The notes beneath the pieces were generated by a model, which saw only the letters and a program-made list of their open reading frames with translations, ran no database searches and had not been told where the DNA came from. This document shows positions 8,217 through 15,240 of a stretch of 64,000 nucleotides of DNA, piece by piece. Numbering within the stretch: position 1 is the stretch's first letter; each line of letters opens with the position of its first letter. Source of the stretch: Lineus longissimus (lineage: Eukaryota; Nemertea; Pilidiophora; Heteronemertea; Lineidae); the NCBI RefSeq assembly GCF_910592395.1, contig NC_088324.1, forward strand, positions 62,001-126,000, written 5' to 3'. The position numbers were made by a program, and so were the translations under genes.

Positions 8217-9461
8217 ATGAATGTTATCAGTAAAGAGCAGATTATGGCAATTCCAAGTGATAGTGAAGTAGGCTACTTCTTAGAGGTTGATTTGGAGTAT
8301 CCAGGAAATATTAAATTTAAGTCAAGGAACTTTCCATTCTGTCCCGAATCTCTCTTTATTGAAGATGATGAATTAAGTCCTCACCAGAGAGAGTTACTGG
8401 GTGATGATAAAAGATCAAATGTAGAGAAACTAATACTAACACAAAAGGATAAAACTAATTACATAGTGCATTACAGAATGCTACAATTTTACCTAAAGCA
8501 CGGAATGGTACTTAAGAGGGTTCATTCAGTGATAAGCTTTAAACAATCAAAGTGGTTAGCACCATACATTGATTTTAACACTAAAAGACGTATGGACTCT
8601 AAGACTGATTTTGAGAAAGATTACTTTAAATTAATGAATAATGCGTTCTATGGAAAAACTTGTGAGAATGTAAGGAACAGGGTTGAAATTGAATTTGTAT
8701 CGGACGGGGAGAGAGCCAGGAATGTAATGGCCAATCCCAGGTTTTCATCGATATGCGTATTTGACGAACATAATGCTGCTATTAGCATGAGGAAAACATC
8801 AATGAAATTCAACAAACCAATCTACATAGGAGCTTCAGTACTTGAATTGTCTAAATTATTAATGTATGAATTCTATTATGAAGTTCTTCAACCGTACTTT
8901 GGTGAGAAAAATATTGAACTGCTGTATCTAGATACAGATTCCTTTGTACTTAACATTAATACTGATGACTTAACTAAAGACTTAAAGGAGTTGAGACACT
9001 ATTTTGACTTCAGTAATTATCCAAAAGATCATACACTCTATGACACCAGTAAGAAGAAGGTACCAGGCTACTTTAAGGATGAGCTAGGAGGAGTAGAGAT
9101 GACTGAATTCATTGCCCTGAGAAGTAAGATGTACGCTTACAGGACCAAGACTATGTCTGGAGAGCAAGGCTCGACAAAAGATTACGATTCTAAGAAATTG
9201 AAGGGTATTGCCAAGAATGTAGTAAGGAGAAATATCTCATTTGATGACTATGTTGATTGTCTTGAAAAGAGTAGGTCATTTTACCACAAGATGAGACACT
9301 TAAGATCAGATAAACACCAAATCTATTTGGAAGAAGTTGACAAAAAAAGCCTCAGTCCTTTTGATGACAAGAGGTTCATACTTGAAGATGGAATAAGCAC
9401 CTTACCATTTGGAATGTATTATGAAGGCTACATAGATTACAGCGATTCAAACTTCGCTTGA
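8217..9461 (+). CDS. PolB: DNA polymerase B, C-terminal part (motifs B and C), same frame as upstream part
   Basis: 414 residues in the same frame as the upstream part, beginning with an ATG two codons after the TGA. It contains motif B (NNAFYGKT, about residue 141) and the catalytic motif C YLDTDS (D239 and D241). The palm and thumb segments that usually follow in Polinton and adenovirus-type polymerases are also present (KKVPGYFKDE, and the AYRTK region). A partial repeat copy lies at 9141-9175 (MSGEQGSTK). The end of the frame at 9461 abuts another repeat copy. Either the element is inactivated by the stop, or the stop is read through or re-initiated at the nearby ATG; the sequence alone does not decide. 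Confidence 0.85.
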   Translation: MNVISKEQIMAIPSDSEVGYFLEVDLEYPGNIKFKSRNFPFCPESLFIEDDELSPHQRELLGDDKRSNVEKLILTQKDKTNYIVHYRMLQFYLKHGMVLKRVHSVISFKQSKWLAPYIDFNTKRRMDSKTDFEKDYFKLMNNAFYGKTCENVRNRVEIEFVSDGERARNVMANPRFSSICVFDEHNAAISMRKTSMKFNKPIYIGASVLELSKLLMYEFYYEVLQPYFGEKNIELLYLDTDSFVLNINTDDLTKDLKELRHYFDFSNYPKDHTLYDTSKKKVPGYFKDELGGVEMTEFIALRSKMYAYRTKTMSGEQGSTKDYDSKKLKGIAKNVVRRNISFDDYVDCLEKSRSFYHKMRHLRSDKHQIYLEEVDKKSLSPFDDKRFILEDGISTLPFGMYYEGYIDYSDSNFA

Positions 9462-9622
9462 GTCGGACTAGGTCCAGAGAACAAAGTTCGATTAAACTAA
9501 TGAATAGGGTGGTGCTGATGGTAGTGTTACTTGGTGAAATTCATCCCTAACACCGAAGTCATGATAATAGTGATAGTGATACACCACATTAGGATTAGGA
9601 CGTAGTCCGGGTCCTGTTTGAT
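9461..9622. repeat. Palindromic repeat copy and short spacer between convergent genes
   Basis: A repeat copy (GGACTAGGTCC, then GAACAAAGTTC) occupies 9461-9494. A weak remnant GGACGTAGTCC is at 9599-9609. The rest of the 160-bp spacer between the convergent polymerase and membrane-protein genes shows nothing recognisable. Confidence 0.7.
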
Positions 9623-10282
9623 TTACTGAACTTTTAGTTTTTCTAGCATCTCTATCTGTGCTAGTTTTTTTCCTTCTTCTAAAAAAGTCTTCTTTAAAGA
9701 CTCTACATCAACAGCTGAACTTGCCTCCCTTTGTTTTTTCCTAATGGCATTTTTCATCGAAATGTATTTCTCCTTCTCCTTGAGAATCAAAGTAAACTCA
9801 TCTGTAGATATGTGAGAATCGGTTAAGGCTTTACTAACCAAATCATTGATTGTGTTCAGTTTTGAAATTGCCAACATTCTGATATTCTCATGCTTTTCAA
9901 TTTTCCTTAGAATATTCTTTTTCTCCCAGCCTAAGGCTGATGAAATAATGGCACTACCTATTGTTACGCCACCCAAAGCTAAGCCTATCGGTGCTGTGAT
10001 GACACCAGCTAGAGCGGAAACACCAACAGATCCGGCTGCTACGCTAGTTAAATTAAGGAAGTGGCTAATGCCAGTAATTACGCTAAATGCTTTTTTGTAC
10101 TTTGAAAATATCTTTCTTCTAAATTCAATCTCGCTTTCTAAGAAACTCTTAACCTCACATATTTGTTGTAGTCTGAAAGCCTGAGGGTTACTTTCTGTAT
10201 GCTTTTCAGACCTTTCATAGTTCAAATGACTTTCAGAGTTTAAATTACTTAAATCTGGATAAACCTTATTGTCTCCATCCAT
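9623..10282 (-). CDS. Polinton accessory membrane protein (helical, central hydrophobic domain)
   Basis: 219 residues. Two charged helical regions (about 40-75 and 118-215) flank a hydrophobic Gly/Ala-rich centre (about 80-118: TSVAAGSVGVSALAGVITAP ...). The protein resembles a recurring Polinton family in invertebrates in which a KKAF/H segment, a Gly-rich hydrophobic segment and then KLNTI ... SKALxDxxIS occur in this order; KLNTINDLVSKALTDSHIS is visible here. The role is unknown; membrane insertion is plausible. Start context AATTAAATG. The next gene upstream (10287-10538) ends 4 bp before its start, pointing to co-expression. Confidence 0.7.
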   Translation of the reverse strand: MDGDNKVYPDLSNLNSESHLNYERSEKHTESNPQAFRLQQICEVKSFLESEIEFRRKIFSKYKKAFSVITGISHFLNLTSVAAGSVGVSALAGVITAPIGLALGGVTIGSAIISSALGWEKKNILRKIEKHENIRMLAISKLNTINDLVSKALTDSHISTDEFTLILKEKEKYISMKNAIRKKQREASSAVDVESLKKTFLEEGKKLAQIEMLEKLKVQ

Positions 10283-10286
10283 TTAA

Positions 10287-10538
10287 TTAGTGGGAATAAC
10301 TAGAATCAGTTGTTCTGTCATTTCTAGTGTTTAGTGTTGATCCTACAGACACTACAGGTTTTTGTTGTACATTAAATTTTAAAGGTTTTTCTGTCCCAGC
10401 AGGCCCAGCAGGTTTTAAAGGTTTTTCGGGACCAGGCTCCAACTTTGACTCTACTTCTGCCTCTAATTCTCTATGAAATCGTTCTAATCTTTCTTTCCAA
10501 TTACGTGGTCGTTTTGTGTAACCCCAAGTTCTATTCAT
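10287..10538 (-). CDS. Small Pro/Lys-rich protein of element 1
   Basis: 83 residues, basic at the N-terminus (RTWGYTKRPRNWKERLERF), then a Glu/Pro/Gly/Lys-rich stretch with a repeated EKPLK motif. No known domain. It is kept as a gene because of its tight packing between two genes on the same strand (4 bp and 19 bp gaps) and its AATTAAATG start context, shared with its neighbours. Confidence 0.5.
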   Translation of the reverse strand: MNRTWGYTKRPRNWKERLERFHRELEAEVESKLEPGPEKPLKPAGPAGTEKPLKFNVQQKPVVSVGSTLNTRNDRTTDSSYSH

Positions 10539-10557
10539 TTAATTAAGTAAAATAAAA

Positions 10558-11679
10558 TCAATTCACTGCAAAGAGTAAATTTCTTTCAAGTCTATTATTC
10601 AACTTAATCATCTCGTTTATGATTTCTGTCTGACTACATATGTTAATGTTCTGGTTCATTCTCATGTTATTATTTAAATTCGATAATCTATCAAGCAGAA
10701 TCATATTTTCATCACGAAGATAATCCCCGAAATGCTGTGATATCACTATTTTCCAATTTGGTATTACATCCTGGTCTCGAAAGACAAACCAGTTTTCACT
10801 TCTCATTTTTACCATGAAATCCATTGACCTATCCAATTGATCCTTAAATAGTGTGTAGTCTACTTTAGCACTCTTCTGTCTGTTTTGTGTTTTAGACATT
10901 GGTCTAATGTTAAACCAAGCAAAGCACAGTTCAGGTTTATCTTTGAATTCCTTGATTGGTAAGACATGATCCAACTCTTCTTCTACTATTCGAACTCTGT
11001 TCTCGGGACTTTGTCCTATTGTAGATAGACTCCTCTGGTACTCTAACCACTGTGAGAAGAAACTGTCTGTACATCCTAGATTGAATGATGAATTACCGGT
11101 CAGACTTCGTCCTGAGAGCAGAGCTCGAGTCGGACTTCGTCCTGAGAGCAGAGCTCGATTACACTCTCCCTCAGAAATGCGGTTTAGACCAACTCTAATT
11201 TTGTGTCTGTCTCTATTACCATTTTGGTCAAGGTAATCCTTTTTGTAATATGAATTAAAACATGATCTGCAGTTACCTCTATTTCCGTTTTTACCAAATT
11301 CACCATCACTTAGTAATTTATTTTCATAACATTTATTACATCCCTTGATTTTACTTGAACCACATTCTTTACAGTAATCAAGTAGTTTATTACGCCTGTT
11401 CTTTTCAAAATTAATTTCAGGTTTCTTTTCACAGCACTTAACACAATAAATTGTAGGTTGATTTTCCATGTTTTGATTCATCATATTATTCTGATTTATC
11501 ATATTTTGATTTTCCATGTTTTGATTTTCCATGTTTTGATTTTCCATGTTTTGATTTAACATAATCTGATTTAACATATTCTGATTCATCATATTATCAT
11601 GATTCATCATATTATTCTGATTCATCATACCATTTTGATTCATCATACCATTTTGATTATCAAATATTGCTCCCTCCAT
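10558..11679 (-). CDS. HNH-type nuclease with Cys-rich zinc-binding region and NQNM-repeat N-terminus
   Basis: 373 residues. Residues about 5-75 are a low-complexity tract of Asn-Gln-Met repeats. A Cys-rich zinc-binding region follows (CVKCCEKK, CKECG, CNKC, CRSC). Near residue 235-270 there is an HNH/His-Me-like pattern: DHVLPIKEF, then a Cys/Phe stretch leading to NIRPMSKTQNRQKS, i.e. DH ... N ... N-x-K. This suggests an endonuclease acting on element DNA during replication, recombination or packaging. The gene carries a tandem direct pair of palindromic repeats at 11099-11159 (two ALLSGRS peptides) and a partial one at 10989-11018 (GQSPENRV), all in frame. The assignment of the HNH motif is mine by eye. 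Confidence 0.6.
   Translation of the reverse strand: MEGAIFDNQNGMMNQNGMMNQNNMMNHDNMMNQNMLNQIMLNQNMENQNMENQNMENQNMINQNNMMNQNMENQPTIYCVKCCEKKPEINFEKNRRNKLLDYCKECGSSKIKGCNKCYENKLLSDGEFGKNGNRGNCRSCFNSYYKKDYLDQNGNRDRHKIRVGLNRISEGECNRALLSGRSPTRALLSGRSLTGNSSFNLGCTDSFFSQWLEYQRSLSTIGQSPENRVRIVEEELDHVLPIKEFKDKPELCFAWFNIRPMSKTQNRQKSAKVDYTLFKDQLDRSMDFMVKMRSENWFVFRDQDVIPNWKIVISQHFGDYLRDENMILLDRLSNLNNNMRMNQNINICSQTEIINEMIKLNNRLERNLLFAVN
10989..11159. repeat. Partial copy plus direct tandem pair of palindromic repeat in HNH gene
   Basis: Partial copy 10989-11018 (GAACTCTGTTC, GGACTTTGTCC). The direct pair at 11099-11159 is almost identical between its two units. All are in frame on the minus strand. Confidence 0.85.
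11460..11670 (-). repeat. Coding minisatellite (NQNM repeats)
   Basis: 15-bp and 18-bp units related to ATTTTGATT-CATCAT are repeated about a dozen times, encoding Asn-Gln-Asn-Met runs at the N-terminus of the HNH protein. Confidence 0.85.
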
Positions 11680-11768
11680 TTCTTTCTTTATTTAGTAGGA
11701 CTTTTTTTTTTTTAAATTACGTTTTTCGAACTTGTTCTTGTGACTTAAGTCACTTTAGAGACTTTATT

Positions 11769-12920
11769 TCATTTCAATGATTTGATATCAGAAACTGGTA
11801 ACCATTCATTGAACTTATCACTGTAACCCTTCCACTTCACTAATCCGTATTTCTTGCCTTTACTGGTCTTGTACCTTAGGATTTTCTCGATCTTGTACTC
11901 TAGCTGGTCAGGATTAGGAACATAGCTCAATTCCTCTTCATAGAAATATCCTTGAATTTCTTCTTTGTGGTAATCCTCAAGCTGGTAGACGATAGGGTGA
12001 GTAAATATGATCTGTTTGATTTGGAACACCTCCTCAGTGTAGTTGGGCATGTAACCTTTACCGAAAATGGACTTGTACTTTGAAATTCTTACACTGTCAC
12101 CTACTTTGTACTTTGGATCACCAAATGTCTCTTTGAGGTGAAGACCGTAAAGATTGTACCACACTGTTCCTTCGTTTTCCATCTTTCTGGCGTCTACAGG
12201 TTTCATACCTATTGATGAGTGAAATGTGTTATTGTAGCCGCTGACCAGGTCATCCAGAACGTCAATCCACTTGTCAGTCTCCTTAGCGGTGAAATAACGC
12301 CACATTTTTTCTTTAAGGGTTCTATTGAATCTCTCTACTACTGCTGCCTTCTTATCAGATTTTGTGGAGAACCATTCTATGTCATTTTCTGTTAAGAGTT
12401 CCTTGAAGTGTTTGTTGTAAAATTCTTTACCGTCATCAAACTGGATTTTCGTTGGTTTTGCTTCCTCAAATATCACTATAAATGCATCTCTGATTTCTTC
12501 TCCCCTCTTACTCTTAACTGCTAGAGCCCAAGAAAAACGACTAAATAGATCTATGACTGTTAAAATGAATCTGTTGCCTTTATTTTGTTTCTCGAATTTC
12601 TGCATGTCAACCAGATCTGCTTGCCATTGTTGATCGATGTACGATACCATTGTCTTCCTGAAGGTGAATTTCTTAATGGCCGGTTTGTGTAGTTGGTGAG
12701 TTGGTAGTGTTTCTAGAAATTCTTTCACTTCTTTTTTTTTAATAAGTTTTCCTGAGCGGGACTTTGTCCCTAACAACGAAGTTGTGCTCTGCTCTCGTGA
12801 AGAAGTCATATCTTCCTTGACCTGTTTCCAGATTTTACTCAAAGAACTGTAAGCCACGGGACTCTCAGGGTTGTAGTACAAATCCCTTAGATACTGCTGT
12901 GTGTCATCCTTTACATCCAT
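11769..12920 (-). CDS. Polinton integrase with C-terminal chromodomain
   Basis: 383 residues. The core is a retroviral-type (rve) integrase: first catalytic Asp in QWQADLVDM, second in IQFDDGKEF, Glu in AAVVERFNRTLKEKM, so the DDE triad is complete. The C-terminus holds a chromodomain (about 335-380, with KIEKIL ... YGLVKWKGYSDKFNEWLP), typical of Polinton integrases and thought to guide insertion. The N-terminal 100 residues have the usual Polinton form (LRDLYYNPESPVAYSS, later LPTHQLHKP) but contain an in-frame double copy of the palindromic repeat (12754-12807, SREQSTTSLL region). Its start codon is 4 bp from that of the divergent ATPase gene, in the palindrome CATTTAAATG. Confidence 0.88.
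   Translation of the reverse strand: MDVKDDTQQYLRDLYYNPESPVAYSSLSKIWKQVKEDMTSSREQSTTSLLGTKSRSGKLIKKKEVKEFLETLPTHQLHKPAIKKFTFRKTMVSYIDQQWQADLVDMQKFEKQNKGNRFILTVIDLFSRFSWALAVKSKRGEEIRDAFIVIFEEAKPTKIQFDDGKEFYNKHFKELLTENDIEWFSTKSDKKAAVVERFNRTLKEKMWRYFTAKETDKWIDVLDDLVSGYNNTFHSSIGMKPVDARKMENEGTVWYNLYGLHLKETFGDPKYKVGDSVRISKYKSIFGKGYMPNYTEEVFQIKQIIFTHPIVYQLEDYHKEEIQGYFYEEELSYVPNPDQLEYKIEKILRYKTSKGKKYGLVKWKGYSDKFNEWLPVSDIKSLK
12754..12807. repeat. Diverged palindromic repeat in integrase gene
   Basis: GGGACTTTGTCCC is followed by AACAACGAAGTTGTGCTC and a GAAGAAGTCAT tail. It is a rearranged pair of units, read in frame within the integrase N-terminal region. Confidence 0.75.
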
Positions 12921-12927
12921 TTAAATG
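12918..12927. promoter_or_regulatory. Palindromic shared start site CATTTAAATG of integrase and ATPase genes
   Basis: The reverse-strand ATG of the integrase and the forward-strand ATG of the ATPase are separated by TTAA only, giving a perfect 10-bp palindrome. TAAATG therefore reads on both strands. It likely marks a shared core promoter or initiation context; that function is inferred. Confidence 0.55.
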
Positions 12928-13545
12928 AGTGAAGTATTTATTTACGAGCCACACAATATGTTAATTTCTGGTGTTACCAATTGTGGTAAGACATATTTTG
13001 CCCTTGACCTCTTAGAAAAGGAGTATCGGCACAAGTTCCAGAACATAGTAATTTTCTGTCCAACATATTTCAACAATAAGACATATGAAAGGAAATGGAT
13101 TTACCAAGACAAGAACGTCTACATAGTTAATCCCGAAGCTGTGGCCAGTAATTTGGACCTTGTGCTTCAGTTTGCTACTCTGACCTTTGCTGGTTCTAAC
13201 ACATTATTCCTCATTGATGACTGTGCTAATTTGAGAGACACAAAAAAGAAGGTGTCCGAGTTATGTAATCTTGCCTTTTCCGGCAGGCACTACAATCTCA
13301 CTGTTTGGTTTCTAGTTCAGAAGTACAATTCAGTTGTCAAGGACTACAGAGAGAACATAAGAATTTTAGTATTATTTTTTAATAAGGATGAATCAGCCAT
13401 GAAAGATGCCTTAGAAGAAAACAGTGTTATTCCTAAGGAGAAAAGACAGTACTACATAGAAGAACTTAAGATGAAAAAAGGATCAAAACTGATCATTAGA
13501 CTACAACATCCATTTGGATTTACTCTTTCACATCAAAAATCTTAG
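12925..13545 (+). CDS. A32/FtsK-like genome packaging ATPase
   Basis: 206 residues. Walker A is GVTNCGKT at residues 16-23, and Walker B is TLFLIDDCAN around residue 95. A conserved later motif SGRHYNLTVWFLVQKYN follows. The length and motif order match the Polinton/adintovirus packaging ATPase of the HerA-FtsK superfamily, which drives DNA into the capsid. The homologue in element 2 (61946-62551) shows the same motifs. It stops 15 bp before the convergent end of the next gene. Confidence 0.88.
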   Translation: MSEVFIYEPHNMLISGVTNCGKTYFALDLLEKEYRHKFQNIVIFCPTYFNNKTYERKWIYQDKNVYIVNPEAVASNLDLVLQFATLTFAGSNTLFLIDDCANLRDTKKKVSELCNLAFSGRHYNLTVWFLVQKYNSVVKDYRENIRILVLFFNKDESAMKDALEENSVIPKEKRQYYIEELKMKKGSKLIIRLQHPFGFTLSHQKS

Positions 13546-13560
13546 TCCCGCTTCTCATCA

Positions 13561-14019
13561 TCAGGACTGTGTCCGATCAGTGGTCTTAGTCTTTCTAACC
13601 CTAGTAAAATAATAAATTATTAACCCTAAACCACTAAGTCCTAGGATAATCCATAGGTACTCGTATTTCTTCATTTCATCACTAGGTTGGTAGTAATCAC
13701 TTAATTGTGGTCGCTGAGGTAGTACAATAGTTCTTTCTGGATGTAAATGATTGTAAACAGTAAGTGCTGAATCAGTATTGTTAAAATCAATAGAAGCGTC
13801 TCTTTCTCTCTTTAATTCAAGATTAACGAAGTCAATGGTACTTTTCCTATGCTCATCCCATTCTGTGGAGGCCTTCTGTAATTGCTCCTGAGCCAAATCA
13901 TGTCTTTTCACTTCAGTCTCATAACCATTCTTGTCTAGTTTTTTAAAAAGGTAACCGGATCCAGTGAATGCTAATCCATTGATTATTGCAGATCCAAATA
14001 ACATGCCAATGCCAGCCAT
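13561..14019 (-). CDS. Polinton minor structural/membrane protein with Gly-rich N-terminus
   Basis: 152 residues. A hydrophobic Gly-rich N-terminus (MAGIGMLFGSAIINGLAFTG) is followed by a charged helical region (about 30-75, coiled-coil-like). After a Pro-rich stretch comes a transmembrane segment near the C-terminus (about 121-140, LWIILGLSGLGLIIYYF) with a basic tail. Its position between ATPase and penton genes is usual for a Polinton minor virion protein; comparison with an adenovirus-pVI-like membrane-active protein is only an analogy. Start context AATTAAATG. Confidence 0.65.
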   Translation of the reverse strand: MAGIGMLFGSAIINGLAFTGSGYLFKKLDKNGYETEVKRHDLAQEQLQKASTEWDEHRKSTIDFVNLELKRERDASIDFNNTDSALTVYNHLHPERTIVLPQRPQLSDYYQPSDEMKKYEYLWIILGLSGLGLIIYYFTRVRKTKTTDRTQS

Positions 14020-14041
14020 TTAATTCCAATGAATTTTAATT

Positions 14042-14818
14042 TCAATGATGTGTCGGACTTCGTCCTGAGAGCATAGCTCGAGTTAATACCAATTGGTACT
14101 GTACATTATGACCATTAAGATCGATGATGTCACCTTTTTCATCAGTTAAGCGAATATTCAGCTTATTGAATCTTGGTTTACAGGGAATTGCTATTGGTTT
14201 CTCAAATGTGTATGCTATTAAATCCCCAAAATTAGCTTCCTTTATTGGTCTTGTGGTTAGCACATCAGATGCTTCACCATTACTTAATACACTATTAGAT
14301 TCGATTATGTCACAGTGAAAAACAAAATGGTTAATTGGTCTAAAATTGATGGGTTTCTCGCTTACAACATCATCCTTACTTTTATTGTCTAAAGGGTAAG
14401 GCCATTCTGATTTCATGCCAAATAATTCATTACTTTTACCAATAAAATAGATCTGATAATGCGCCTCATTTTTTCTCTTTAGGAAGTGTAAGACGGCCTT
14501 ACCTGTTGGTTCTTCAAGGTCAAATCTGACAGCACCTCTACTCATACTATTTTCTTTCAACTTATCCGCAAATACTTTTGAAAAGCTCTGTAGGTCATAG
14601 AGACCATCTGGTAGCGTAATCTCTGCCACATCAAACCCCTTAACTTTGATTCGGTTATTCTCCCTGGCTGCACTTATGTTGTAGAATGTACAAGGTATTA
14701 CTGCAAAAGTTAAAGTGATGCTACATGCATCCTGAATTTCAGTCTTGAGATTGACTGTTAAATCACTTGAACTCTGATCTGGATAGTCACTTGAATCTAT
14801 GTTAATTACAGTAACCAT
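14042..14818 (-). CDS. Penton-like minor capsid protein (paralogue 2)
   Basis: 258 residues. The N-terminus (INIDSSDYPDQSSSDLTVNL, then ITLTFAVIPCTFYNI) and C-terminal pattern (LNIRLTDEKGDIIDLNGHNVQYQLVL) are those of the Polinton minor capsid/penton single jelly-roll family, which caps the capsid vertices. It lies in the capsid gene cluster next to the major capsid protein. The last residues (TRAMLSGRSPTHH) are encoded by a palindromic repeat copy at 14051-14083, so the native C-terminus is extended by repeat sequence. Start context GTAAATG. Confidence 0.75.
   Translation of the reverse strand: MVTVINIDSSDYPDQSSSDLTVNLKTEIQDACSITLTFAVIPCTFYNISAARENNRIKVKGFDVAEITLPDGLYDLQSFSKVFADKLKENSMSRGAVRFDLEEPTGKAVLHFLKRKNEAHYQIYFIGKSNELFGMKSEWPYPLDNKSKDDVVSEKPINFRPINHFVFHCDIIESNSVLSNGEASDVLTTRPIKEANFGDLIAYTFEKPIAIPCKPRFNKLNIRLTDEKGDIIDLNGHNVQYQLVLTRAMLSGRSPTHH
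14051..14083 (-). repeat. Palindromic repeat at the 3' end of penton-like gene
   Basis: GGACTTCGTCC and GAGCATAGCTC separated by TGA; encodes the last 11 or so residues of the penton-like protein. Confidence 0.88.
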
Positions 14819-14875
14819 TTACTTAAGCAAATTTTCGTTTTCAAATTTACCTTTTATCAAATAAGTAAATTATTC

Positions 14876-15112
14876 TTACTTCATAATATTTCTGGGTAGG
14901 ATTCCTTGATCGTAAAGGTACTCTAATGTTCCATTACTAATAGCTACAGTTCCACCCAGTTTAAGAATTTCCTCTAGGTTGGCCTGACTTGGGGGACCAA
15001 TATTGATTCTCAAGAACCTTTTCAGTAACATAGAGTAACCAATTGTTGTTGATGCCAACAGTAAACTTTGATACAGTGTATTTATGATATCTTTCTTTCC
15101 TGGTGTATCCAT
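14876..15112 (-). CDS. Small Polinton protein with hydrophobic segment
   Basis: 78 residues. It has a hydrophobic helix at about 15-32 (LLLASTTIGYSMLL), a basic patch, then LEEILKLGGTVAISNGTLEYLYDQGILP. It lies between the penton-like and major capsid genes on the same strand and starts in AATTAAATG. I recognise the type as a small conserved Polinton protein but not its function; a virion membrane or cement role is a guess. Confidence 0.6.
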   Translation of the reverse strand: MDTPGKKDIINTLYQSLLLASTTIGYSMLLKRFLRINIGPPSQANLEEILKLGGTVAISNGTLEYLYDQGILPRNIMK

Positions 15113-15156
15113 TTAATTACTTAGAAAATCACTAGTAAAACTCATTTATCTAGTAT

Positions 15157-15240
15157 TCAGTGCTGGAGTGAACTTTTGTTCTTGCAACACCTCAGTGTTG
15201 GAGCGAACTTTGTTCTTGCAGCACCTCAGTGTTGGAGTGA
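15157..15240. repeat. Diverged repeat block after capsid gene
   Basis: About two and a half units of a roughly 34-bp repeat (CAGTGTTGGAGYGAAC then TTTGTTCTTGCA). The GAAC-TTT-GTTC mini-palindrome corresponds to one half of the element's usual repeat, but the flanks (GTGTTG and CAACAC, also inverted) are different. It overlaps the last codons of the major capsid gene (IASLQH). Confidence 0.7.

Noticed and set aside
2168-14083. SGRSP/SREQSS peptides as a conserved protein motif
   Set aside because: They occur in unrelated proteins, in different frames and on both strands; the conservation is at DNA level.
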